Assembly: GCF_000750635.1 (NCBI RefSeq) | Contig: NZ_CCDM010000001.1 | Location: forward strand, 1 to 64,000 | Length of the DNA stretch: 64,000 nt | Reading direction: 5' to 3' | From: Oceanobacillus jeddahensis | GTDB lineage: Bacteria > Bacillota > Bacilli > Bacillales > Amphibacillaceae | In this document: positions 57,075 through 64,000 of the stretch, piece by piece | How the letters are laid out: the number at the start of each line of letters is the position of its first letter | Numbering within the stretch: position 1 is the first letter of the stretch | The notes under the pieces: model-generated | Database searches by the model: none | What the model saw: only the letters and a program-made list of their open reading frames with translations | Told to the model about the DNA's origin: nothing | Program-made: the position numbers and the translations under genes

Positions 57075-57287
57075 TTAAAACCGTGTCGCCTTCACATTTC
57101 GAATTCGAGCTTCCTTTAACAGCATCATATATTTCGATCTTGCTATTAAAATTTCTCTCTCTCCATTTTGCGAAGGATCGATACTTTTTCGAACAAAATC
57201 TTGAAGCTGTCTCCACTCGCCTTCCACTTGATATAAAGCATTTAGAAGCTCTTGGTCCATATCTTTTTTCTTTAATTTCTTTGCCAT
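57075..57287 (-). CDS. yaaL: DUF2508 protein YaaL
   Basis: A 70-residue helical, charged protein with the family pattern LLNALYQVEGEWRQLQDFVRKS and ARSKYMMLLKEARIR. Function unknown. It lies between recR and bofA, as in B. subtilis. An overlapping ORF in another frame is a shadow. Confidence 0.88.
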   Translation of the reverse strand: MAKKLKKKDMDQELLNALYQVEGEWRQLQDFVRKSIDPSQNGEREILIARSKYMMLLKEARIRNVKATRF

Positions 57288-57368
57288 ATTTCCCACCAAA
57301 CCTCATTATAAAAATAGATTTCATCCTAAGAAGAATTTATCCTCTTCACAGATAATTAGAAATAAAAG

Positions 57369-57965
57369 TTAGACATCTCTTCTTCCTTCTAACGCTTTTG
57401 ACAACGTCACTTCATCCGCATATTCTAAATCACCGCCGACTGGCAGCCCATGGGCAATGCGTGTTGTACGAATCCCTGAAGGTTTTACTAAGCGAGAAAT
57501 ATACATTGCTGTTGCTTCCCCTTCGATATTTGGATTAGTAGCAAGAATTAGCTCTTCCACTTCTTCATCCTTCAAGCGATTGATTAAATCTGGTACATTA
57601 ATATCTTCTGGGCCAATCCCATCCATTGGGGAAATAGCTCCATGCAGGACATGATATTTGCCTCGAAACTCTTTCATTTTCTCCATGGCAATGACGTCTT
57701 TCGGATCCTGGACAACACAAATAACCGATCCATCCCGGCTGGTATCCTGACAAATCGCACACGGATCTTGATCCGTAATATGCCCGCAAACCGAACAATG
57801 GGTAAGCTCCCGTTTCGCATTTACTAATGCATTAGCAAAATTCATCACGTCATCGTCTTTCATATTTAACACAAAGAAAGCCAGGCGTGCGGCTGTCTTC
57901 GGACCAATTCCCGGTAATTTGGAGAAACTATCCATTAGCTTCGTTATCGGCTCTGGATAATACAT
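57369..57965 (-). CDS. recR: Recombination protein RecR
   Basis: Recombinational repair with RecO and RecF. The 198-residue product has a helix-hairpin-helix ([14 protein letters not shown], about 17-30), a four-cysteine zinc finger ([16 protein letters not shown], about 57-72) and a Toprim domain ([12 protein letters not shown]; about 82-93). It follows ebfC, as in B. subtilis. Confidence 0.97.
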   Translation of the reverse strand: MYYPEPITKLMDSFSKLPGIGPKTAARLAFFVLNMKDDDVMNFANALVNAKRELTHCSVCGHITDQDPCAICQDTSRDGSVICVVQDPKDVIAMEKMKEFRGKYHVLHGAISPMDGIGPEDINVPDLINRLKDEEVEELILATNPNIEGEATAMYISRLVKPSGIRTTRIAHGLPVGGDLEYADEVTLSKALEGRRDV

Positions 57966-58016
57966 ACTTTCTTACCTCCTCATGAAAACCCTCAATTAAC
58001 AAATTCTATCCTTGGC

Positions 58017-58056
58017 GAAAATAAGACGCCTTGGCAAACAAGCCAGACGTCTTATC
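58017..58056 (-). terminator. Hairpin between ebfC and recR
   Basis: ATAAGACG pairs with CGTCTTAT, with further GGC/GCC pairs inside, and TTTT follows on the minus strand. It may partly terminate dnaX-ebfC transcripts before recR. Confidence 0.65.
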
Positions 58057-58073
58057 TTTAAATGAAAAAGGAA

Positions 58074-58388
58074 TTAGAACATTCCTGGCATATTCATTCC
58101 TTTTGTAAATTGTCCCATCGTATCATTTGTTTTTTCATCGATTTGTGTTAACACATCATTTGTAGCCGCTAAAATCAGGTCTTGCAGCATTTCGATATCA
58201 TCCGGGTCAACAACCTCTTCTTTGACCTCTACATCTGTAATTTCTTTTTTGCCATTTGCACGGACAGTTACCATACCGCCACCAGCTGAAGCTTCAAAAG
58301 ACATTTCATGTAATTCGTCCTGTGCTTTCATCATTTTCTTTTGCATTTTCTGCATTTGCTTCATCATGTTATTCATATTTCCCTTCAT
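58074..58388 (-). CDS. ebfC: Nucleoid-associated protein YaaK (EbfC/YbaB family)
   Basis: A 104-residue DNA-binding dimer-forming protein. The N-terminus is a Met/Lys-rich helix ([21 protein letters not shown]), followed by [15 protein letters not shown] and an [14 protein letters not shown] end, almost the same as in B. subtilis. AGGAGGT lies 7 nt before the ATG. It is part of dnaX-yaaK-recR. Confidence 0.95.
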   Translation of the reverse strand: MKGNMNNMMKQMQKMQKKMMKAQDELHEMSFEASAGGGMVTVRANGKKEITDVEVKEEVVDPDDIEMLQDLILAATNDVLTQIDEKTNDTMGQFTKGMNMPGMF

Positions 58389-58413
58389 GGAAAATACCTC
58401 CTTTTAGTTTAAG

Positions 58414-60123
58414 TTAATCATGAATTTCTAAAAGATCATCACCAAAGAGCTTTCGAGCCTCATCTACAAGCGGATCTCCTTCTGGTTTCTTTGGTTCATC
58501 AGGTTTTTCTTGCTTTTGAATATATTCACTACGCAAATCATTCCATTCTTTCTCCGGAATTGGAATAATCGTGCGATGTTTATCTAAATTACCTAATATG
58601 GATTCTACCATTTCTCGATGGTCAAGGAATAAAGAGCAGTGAATCTCATATTTAAATGCAACAATTAGTGTATCTGCGGATGCCGCTGCAGGTTTGCTGT
58701 CCTGAATTGTAGCATGTGCAGGTGCGTTCGTTGTTTTTAATTGATTTAAGAAGTTTGCCCATTGTGCATGAACATCTTTCAGCTCTTTTTTCTCTGCCTT
58801 CCCTAGTGTATCACGAATCCGATCAAATGGAATCTTATATGTGTTTCGTGTATTTCTAGAATTAGGACGGCGTCTTTCAGGTGCAGAAGCTGAACCTCCA
58901 ACCTCCTGCTGCTGCGGCGGAGCTTCTTTTAATTTCGCTATATCGCGCTCCATCGCCTGCAATTTCTGCTGAAGCTGCCCGACAACAGCTGACTGTTCCA
59001 CTGCTTCTGACTGGATTTGCCCCGGTGCTTGCGTTTTTCCAAATTGATCTGTAATGGATAACAGCGCCACCTCAATAAAAATTTTCGGACTGTTGGACCA
59101 TTTCATTTCCTGCTGGCATTGATTCAGTTCTATAATCGCATGCTGGATCCAACTATTTTCAACCTGTTCAGACAATGCTTCAAAAGCTTCATTTGCTACA
59201 GCCCGCTCTAATAAGTTACCCAATCCTGGCGAACTTTTATATAAAAGTAAATCACGCATAAAGTAGATTAGATCCTGCACAAACTTCCCTGGATCTTTTC
59301 CTGTTTGAATCATCTGGGCCAATCCATTAAGCACTGTCTGTACGTCCTGCCCAATCATTGCACGAACAATCTCCGTAAGGACCTCTTGAGATACCCCGCC
59401 GGTTACGGCAAGCACATCTTCTAACTCCACCTGTTCCTCACTATAGGAAATAGCCTGATCTAAAATACTCAAAGCATCACGCATACCGCCTTCTGCTGCT
59501 AATGCTACAGACTCTAAAGCTTCCTCTGTAACAGAAACATCCTCTGCATGCATAATTTTCTGCATTCTATCCACAATGGCCTGGTTGGAGATCGGTTTAA
59601 AATCAAAACGCTGACAACGGGAGATAATCGTTAATGGTATTTTATGCGGTTCTGTCGTTGCAAGGATAAATACCACATGCTTCGGCGGCTCTTCCAATGT
59701 TTTCAAGAGCGCATTAAATGCATTGACAGATATCATATGCACCTCATCAATAATATACACTTTATAAGGCACAGCGCTTGGCGCATATTTTACTTTATCG
59801 CGGATATCACGGATATCATCAACACTTGTATTCGATGCTGCATCAATTTCAATGACATCAGAAATAGAACCATCCTGAATTCCCCGGCATGCCGCACACT
59901 CATTGCACGGTTCATTGACGGGTGCATGCTCACAATTGATCGTTTGCGCAAAAATCTTTGCAGCACTTGTTTTCCCTGTTCCTCTTGGGCCAGAGAATAG
60001 ATAAGCATGCGAGAATTTATCTTGGGTAATGGCATTTTGTAACGTTCTCGTGATATGCTGCTGTCCTACAACATCTTCAAATGTTCTTGGTCGCCAGACG
60101 CGGTATAAAGCTTGATAACTCAT
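58414..60123 (-). CDS. dnaX: DNA polymerase III tau/gamma subunit
   Basis: Clamp loader motor that also links the polymerase and helicase. The 569-residue product has Walker A SGPRGTGKTSAAK (about 44-56), a zinc-binding four-cysteine module (CEHAPVNEPCNECAAC), Walker B YIIDEVHM (about 122-129) and a long C-terminal tau-specific part with a Pro/Gln-rich linker (about 390-430). An A6G run near 58787 is in the wrong register for programmed frameshifting. Confidence 0.97.
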   Translation of the reverse strand: MSYQALYRVWRPRTFEDVVGQQHITRTLQNAITQDKFSHAYLFSGPRGTGKTSAAKIFAQTINCEHAPVNEPCNECAACRGIQDGSISDVIEIDAASNTSVDDIRDIRDKVKYAPSAVPYKVYIIDEVHMISVNAFNALLKTLEEPPKHVVFILATTEPHKIPLTIISRCQRFDFKPISNQAIVDRMQKIMHAEDVSVTEEALESVALAAEGGMRDALSILDQAISYSEEQVELEDVLAVTGGVSQEVLTEIVRAMIGQDVQTVLNGLAQMIQTGKDPGKFVQDLIYFMRDLLLYKSSPGLGNLLERAVANEAFEALSEQVENSWIQHAIIELNQCQQEMKWSNSPKIFIEVALLSITDQFGKTQAPGQIQSEAVEQSAVVGQLQQKLQAMERDIAKLKEAPPQQQEVGGSASAPERRRPNSRNTRNTYKIPFDRIRDTLGKAEKKELKDVHAQWANFLNQLKTTNAPAHATIQDSKPAAASADTLIVAFKYEIHCSLFLDHREMVESILGNLDKHRTIIPIPEKEWNDLRSEYIQKQEKPDEPKKPEGDPLVDEARKLFGDDLLEIHD

Positions 60124-60313
60124 GATTTCGATTCCCCTTATTTGTCTCGTTTCTATTATACCCGATTAGAGGGTTGAATGAAAACCTTGGAATAGATTAT
60201 CTGGAAGTAATTTATGCATGCAGATAATTATTAAAGAAATTAATTTTTATAAAATTTATTAAGGGATAATAAAGATCTACAACGAAAATATAGAACTAAT
60301 GTTCCTATTGTGG

Positions 60314-60319
60314 TATAAT
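60314..60319 (+). promoter_or_regulatory. Promoter -10 of the toxin gene
   Basis: A perfect TATAAT with TG one base upstream (extended -10), about 55 nt before the toxin ribosome-binding site. The -35 is weak. This orientation is opposite to dnaX. Confidence 0.55.
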
Positions 60320-60391
60320 ACCTATAAATACGCACAGTGAAAAGTTTAACAACGGAAGGTACCATCTCCTATAGGAAAGGAGGTGATGCCT

Positions 60392-60481
60392 ATGGCTACT
60401 TTTGAAGCCCTTTCTCTGATGATTAGTTTTGGCTTGCTTATTATAGCCATTCTTTCGTTTCACGATAAAGACCAAAAGTAA
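60392..60481 (+). CDS. Putative holin-like type I toxin
   Basis: A 29-residue plus-strand ORF, too short for normal gene calls. It has a very strong AAGGAGGTGA site 7 nt before the ATG. The peptide MATFEALSLMISFGLLIIAI with a basic, polar end (HDKDQK) has the typical layout of the Bacillota putative holin-like toxins: short N-terminus with FEALSLM, one membrane helix, charged tail. Such genes usually pair with an antisense RNA that is convergent downstream; I see candidate hairpins but no clear antisense promoter. It sits between dnaX and the SRP RNA gene. Confidence 0.7.
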   Translation: MATFEALSLMISFGLLIIAILSFHDKDQK

Positions 60482-60483
60482 AA

Positions 60484-60514
60484 CCACCCTTCGCTTGCCG
60501 GCAAATAGGGTGGC
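60484..60514 (+). terminator. Hairpin behind the toxin gene
   Basis: CCACCCT pairs with AGGGTGG 3 nt after the toxin stop. There is no strong T-run, so it may be a partial terminator or part of the toxin mRNA/antisense overlap. Confidence 0.55.
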
Positions 60515-60572
60515 TTCGTCACTTTAAAGCAGCCTTCCCTCTCTAAGAGAGAAGTAACTGTGTGTATGATTA

Positions 60573-60599
60573 GGGGAGTATGCTTTAGCATACTGCCCC
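60573..60599 (+). terminator. Second hairpin of the toxin locus
   Basis: GGGGAGTATGCT pairs with AGCATAC-T-CCCC around a TT loop, followed by TTCTTATAT. It could end the toxin mRNA or, read the other way, stabilise an antisense RNA. Confidence 0.55.
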
Positions 60600-60603
60600 T
60601 TCT

Positions 60604-61395
60604 TATATGATATGCTTTTCAACAAAATTATATCACATACCTTGTTTCTAGTACAATTTTACTTATTAAAAGATTAAATGAAGTTCCAGCTGTTATCCGC
60701 TAGTTCTTTTGCTAATTAAAATATATATTTTATTTCATCATTACTCAACTTTTGCACCTAAAAATAAGCATATATATCTTGCTATTTCAGGAAGAACATA
60801 TTCTCCATTACCATGCAGCATGAAAAATAAGTTCTATTTGATCAAACATCTATTGGGTGAGTTGTTTTCCACGTATAGAACACTTACTAGCGGAGGCGGA
60901 CCGTTTTGACTCCTGAGGGATCAGCACCATCTGAAGATCCACTTTTGCCAAGCGTTCTTGTTGGCAAAAGTTAGCTGAAGAGCGTGCCCCTAGGCAGACT
61001 AAAGTCGCAACGTCCTGGGGTTGGGGCTGCGATTACTCGCCCCATCGAAGAGCTTTTGCGATTACTCGCCCCACCGAAGAGCTTTTGCGGTTACTCGCCC
61101 CTTCGAAAACATTTGTACGTCGGAAAGCAAAACGGTCCGCCGCAGCGGTGCTTTACACTTCACCTTCTATTCATTATTTAGGGAGTCATCAAAGGAACGA
61201 TCAACTCCCGTTTCTATGGAAATGAAGTTACTTTTAATATACGAAAGTTGACTTCATTATATGGATGTTCATATAGCTTATGTTCATCAATAACAAATCA
61301 ACCGTTGATAAATGACTTAAGGTCGCAATATGATAAGGAAAAGTAAGTGGATGAATCATTAAAAAATGGAATATACACTACGATTAAAATAAACT
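60604..61395. other. Gene-free repeat-bearing gap
   Basis: About 790 nt with no supported gene. The middle (60891-61147) is repeat element E. The parts 60604-60890 and 61148-61395 are AT-rich with no promoter, RNA or coding signal I can defend. Confidence 0.5.
60891..61147 (-). repeat. Dispersed repeat, copy E, MITE-like
   Basis: About 257 bp bounded by a perfect 14-bp terminal inverted repeat: GGCGGACCGTTTTG (60895-60908) and its complement (61128-61141). Inside is a 10-bp hairpin CTTTTGCCAA/TTGGCAAAAG (60944-60971) and three 29-bp tandem units starting GCGATTACTCGCCCC (61029-61115). Read on the minus strand the first unit is the GAGTAATCGCA hairpin with stem TGGGGC/GCCCCA, followed by two hexamers and GGACGTTGC as in copies A and B. 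There is no transposase ORF. No target duplication was clear. Confidence 0.75.
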
Positions 61396-61398
61396 TAG

Positions 61399-61447
61399 AA
61401 AAACAATGTGATAATGAAGTTATAGCTTCATTATCACATTGTTTTTC
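61399..61447 (-). terminator. Long perfect hairpin after namA
   Basis: AAACAATGTGATAATGAAG pairs perfectly with its complement around a 6-nt loop, with A- and T-runs outside. It lies 70 nt after the namA stop and is probably its terminator. Confidence 0.75.
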
Positions 61448-61516
61448 TATACGTGGCAGATTCATTTTTATTTATAGTACCTTATTTGACTTTAAAACAA
61501 GCAAATCATGATATGT

Positions 61517-62542
61517 TCACTTCCTCGGATAAGCCCGCTTATATTGCCTTGCCGGTTCCATGGTATCTCCAAGCTGTTCACTTGCCCGAATTGCCCAATA
61601 AGGATTTTTTAACATCCCGCGGCCGATAGCAATTAAATCCGCATCTCCATTTCCAATAACAGATTCTGCTAGTTCAGGGTCTTCTAAGATTCCTACAGCA
61701 ATGATGGGCATATCCAGTTCTTCTTTATATCTGCGTGCAAAAGGAATCTGATATCCGGGGTTGGTTGCTGGTTTTTGTTTTCCAGGAGGTGCTTCTCCCC
61801 CACTGGAAATATGGAACATATCGATACCAGCTGCTTTGTATTTTTTGGCTATTTCTAATGAATGATCTATATCGTAGCCGCCATCCATATATTCAACAGC
61901 TGAAATCCGCATTAACAATGGCATATCCTCAGGAATGACATCTTTAACCGCTCGGATAATTTGTACCCCAAAGAAGGATAACTCTTGATATTCATCCTCT
62001 CGCTGGTTGATTAGCGGAGAATGGAATTGATGAATCAAGTAGCCATGTGCTCCATGTATTTCAATCGTATCGAATCCAGCTTCAACTGCCCGTTTTGCTG
62101 CATCCTGAAATTGTTGAATCGTATCCCTGACTTCTTCTGTAGTTAAGGCGCGGGGCATTTTACTGTCTTCCGTAACAGGGATTGCCGATGGGGCAACTGG
62201 CGGGTTCGCATCTTCCGCCTTTCTGCCGGCATGCGCAATTTGAATACCTATTTTAGCACCTTGCCGGTGAACAGCATCAACCATTTTTTTATAGGCTGGA
62301 ATTTGTTCGTCTGACCAGAGACCAAGATCATTATCGGTAATACGCCCATCCGGGTCTACATCTGTCATCTCAACTAAGATTAAACCAGTACCGCCCACTG
62401 CACGTGATGTGTAATGAACAAAATGCCAGTCATTTGGAATCCCGTCCTTAGCATCAACGGAATATTGACACATTGGAGCCATAACAACTTTATTTTTTAA
62501 GGTTAAATTTTTTAATGTAAAAGGTTGTGTTAATTGAGCCAT
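61517..62542 (-). CDS. namA: Old yellow enzyme family NADPH dehydrogenase (NamA/YqjM-like)
   Basis: An FMN-dependent ene-reductase acting on electron-poor alkenes and nitro compounds, often in stress defence. The 341-residue TIM barrel has APMCQYS (Cys and Tyr of the YqjM class, about 22-28), IQIAHAGRKAE, IEIHGAHGYLIHQFHSPL (catalytic His pair) and IAIGRGMLKNPYWA. The usual DEYGGSxENR block is replaced by DEYQELSFFG, which I think marks a subclade. GAGGTGCG precedes the ATG. It is an insertion relative to B. subtilis. Confidence 0.93.
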   Translation of the reverse strand: MAQLTQPFTLKNLTLKNKVVMAPMCQYSVDAKDGIPNDWHFVHYTSRAVGGTGLILVEMTDVDPDGRITDNDLGLWSDEQIPAYKKMVDAVHRQGAKIGIQIAHAGRKAEDANPPVAPSAIPVTEDSKMPRALTTEEVRDTIQQFQDAAKRAVEAGFDTIEIHGAHGYLIHQFHSPLINQREDEYQELSFFGVQIIRAVKDVIPEDMPLLMRISAVEYMDGGYDIDHSLEIAKKYKAAGIDMFHISSGGEAPPGKQKPATNPGYQIPFARRYKEELDMPIIAVGILEDPELAESVIGNGDADLIAIGRGMLKNPYWAIRASEQLGDTMEPARQYKRAYPRK

Positions 62543-62694
62543 TTTCGCACCTCACTTATAAATTTCGAAGTAATTCATAGCATATGCTTTCTTATTATTT
62601 CGTGCAAATAATCTGTTTATCATGGTAATGAAGCTTTTCAACCTGTACAACCAAAAACGAATGGGAAGAATTACAATAATCTAGGATAGAGGAA

Positions 62695-62726
62695 AAATAA
62701 GCCATTCGCTTGCAAAAGCTTATTTT
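62695..62726 (-). terminator. Terminator after the small membrane protein
   Basis: AATAAGC/GCTTATT hairpin with a T-run on the minus strand, 15 nt after the stop. Confidence 0.65.
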
Positions 62727-62740
62727 AATACACATTACAT

Positions 62741-63184
62741 CTAATTTTTTAGTCTATCTATTCCCCAAAATACGGTACTTGGGTAAAAACTGATTAGTAT
62801 AAAAGCTCCAATATCATAATTATTCGTCATAACAGGACTAAATCCAGAACCAGTAATAAAGCTGATAAACCATATAACTGCAAATCCGGAAAAAAGATAT
62901 AAAAGAAACCTGACAGTTTCTTTAACTTTAGAATTCTTTAATTTACATACTATCTTGTCAATAAATATGGACACTGTAATTCCTATTATAAAAACAACAG
63001 GGCCAACGTATACGATAATAATAAGGAATGCAAATAACATTATATTCTTTAAATATTCCAATAAGTTTGTATCGGCAGATTCCGTTGAATAAGCATAGAG
63101 CATAAATACAAACGCACAATTAATTGTTGTTATTATTGCAGGCAACCATTTCTTACGTAATATGGTTTTTATTTTTTCAGACAT
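62741..63184 (-). CDS. Hypothetical four-helix membrane protein
   Basis: I do not recognise this 147-residue protein. It has four hydrophobic helices at about 14-33, 46-73, 92-113 and 127-142, a basic N-terminus (MSEKIKTILRKKW) and short loops. The ATG at 63184 has GAGGAGAT; the longer frame upstream lacks support. It lies between namA and the SRP RNA gene and is absent at this place in B. subtilis. Codon use is AT-rich. Confidence 0.75.
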   Translation of the reverse strand: MSEKIKTILRKKWLPAIITTINCAFVFMLYAYSTESADTNLLEYLKNIMLFAFLIIIVYVGPVVFIIGITVSIFIDKIVCKLKNSKVKETVRFLLYLFSGFAVIWFISFITGSGFSPVMTNNYDIGAFILISFYPSTVFWGIDRLKN

Positions 63185-63340
63185 CCGGCATCTCCTCATT
63201 CTCTTTTTCATATAGTGAAAATTATCCTGAGGTAAACGCTGTAGCAAGATTGATTTCAGCTGCAAAAAATCAGTCTAAACAAATCCATTCACAAATGGAA
63301 TAACAAATACCTTCAAGCAAAATCCTATAATTAGAGATAA

Positions 63341-63371
63341 AAAAAAGAACTGCATTCACAGTTCTTTTTCT
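63341..63371 (-). terminator. Terminator of SRP RNA
   Basis: AAGAACTG/CAGTTCTT hairpin with a T-run on the minus strand. Confidence 0.8.
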
Positions 63372-63380
63372 TTCATATGT

Positions 63381-63648
63381 AACGTGCACCTGCTTTCGAT
63401 GGAATGACCATATGCGCTACATAAGTTCATGGCTCAGCCCAGGTTTCCCTGCGGCACACAAGAATAACCACTTACTGCTGCTTCCTTCCGGACCTGACAG
63501 GGTTCATGGGTTCCTGTTGCGCAGGACCCGAACGTCAACACCAATCCCTTATGTCAGACCATACAGTCATCCCACCTGGAGCAGGAATTCGGCCTCGCTA
63601 TAGCGGATTGCGAGTACAGGGCACCGCTACCTCCCCGCTTAGCACGTA
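63381..63648 (-). ncRNA. ffs: SRP RNA (scRNA, long Bacillus type)
   Basis: About 268 nt. On the minus strand it contains CGTGCTAAGCGGGGAGGTAG at the 5' end and the conserved helix 8 tip GACAGGGTTC region complement with TCCGGAAGGAAGCAGCAG. The ends pair, giving the Alu-domain type found in Bacillus. It forms the signal recognition particle with Ffh and lies between tadA and dnaX, as scr does in B. subtilis. Confidence 0.93.
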
Positions 63649-63654
63649 ATTAAT

Positions 63655-63683
63655 ATTATAGCTTCCATGTCCTAAAAATGCAA
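63655..63683 (-). promoter_or_regulatory. SRP RNA promoter
   Basis: TTGCAT (63678-63683), a 17-bp spacer and perfect TATAAT (63655-63660) on the minus strand, placing the start near 63648. Confidence 0.75.
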
Positions 63684-63712
63684 TGAAAAATGTATCTTTT
63701 TCGATACACGCT

Positions 63713-64000
<288 letters not shown>

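Noticed and set aside
57037..57324. A 95-codon ORF overlapping yaaL
   Set aside because: It is a shadow in another frame; the yaaL frame has the DUF2508 pattern and a ribosome-binding site.
58781..58800. Programmed -1 frameshift in dnaX at an A6G run
   Set aside because: The run is read AAA AAA GAG, not A AAA AAG, so tandem slippage would not be in the right register, and no pause structure was seen.
61029..61115. Tandem 29-bp units that could suggest a CRISPR array
   Set aside because: The units touch each other with no spacers, are not palindromic as a whole, and no cas genes are near.
61700..62100. Altered DEYGGSxENR block in namA as a defect
   Set aside because: The catalytic residues are intact and I recall a subclade with the same kind of replacement, so it is probably normal variation.

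Overview
The window is a low-GC Gram-positive, endospore-forming chromosome segment. It carries spoIIE, spoVT, spoVG, yabG, yabP/yabQ, bofA, gin, fin and an alpha/beta-type SASP gene. The gene order follows the Bacillus subtilis tadA-to-rrnJ region near oriC. Protein sequences and order suggest Bacillaceae of the Oceanobacillus/Virgibacillus type, but this is inferred from recall and not from a search. Almost every gene is on the minus strand, so the region reads from right (tadA, about 64 kb) to left (tRNA cluster, position 1).

Layout from right to left. 64.0-60.1 kb: 5'-truncated tadA, the SRP RNA gene, a small membrane protein, an old-yellow-enzyme reductase and a putative type I holin-like toxin inside a repeat-rich accessory gap before dnaX. 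60.1-52.4 kb: dnaX, ebfC (yaaK), recR, yaaL, a DUF1648 gene broken by one in-frame stop, bofA, gin (csfB), a PLP decarboxylase, tmk, darA (yaaQ) and yaaR. 52.2-45 kb: holB, ricT, yabA, a tRNA methyltransferase, yazA, rsmI, the divergent abrB, and metG. 45-38 kb: tatD, rnmV, rsmA, yabG, veg, sspF, ispE, purR, spoVG. 37.6-32.7 kb: an unrecognised gene, glmU, prs, rplY (ctc), pth, fin. 32.5-22.4 kb: mfd, spoVT, yabM, yabN, rqcP, yabP, yabQ, divIC, yabR. A plus-strand tRNA-Met gene and repeats follow. 21.4-6.3 kb: spoIIE, yabS, yabT, tilS, hpt, ftsH, coaX, hslO, cysK, folP-folB-folK, lysS. 5.8 kb to 1: a 16S-23S-5S operon with nine tRNAs (Val-Thr-Lys-Leu-Gly-Leu-Arg-Pro-Ala), the same series as B. 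subtilis rrnJ/trnJ.

Functionally the segment joins replication and repair (dnaX, holB, yabA, recR, mfd), translation (rRNA, tRNAs, metG, lysS, rsmA, rsmI, tilS, pth, rplY, rqcP), precursor supply (prs, glmU, ispE, folate genes, cysK, coaX, hpt, tmk) and a dispersed sporulation programme. Several alternative-sigma promoters can be read directly: sigma-F/G type at yabS, fin, gin and spoVT, sigma-H at spoVG, sigma-B at rplY, and probable sigma-K at yabG. These fit what is known of the B. subtilis orthologues.

Compared with remembered B. subtilis order, these genes are absent: xpaC/yaaN, yabE, yabJ, yacD, pabBAC, yazB and dusB. The most unusual signal is a dispersed intergenic repeat family at 21.7, 28.1, 37.9, 53.3 and 61.0 kb. 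It carries an 11-nt loop, GAGTAATCGCA, flanked by stems that change in a compensatory way between copies. The rest is largely conserved core genome.
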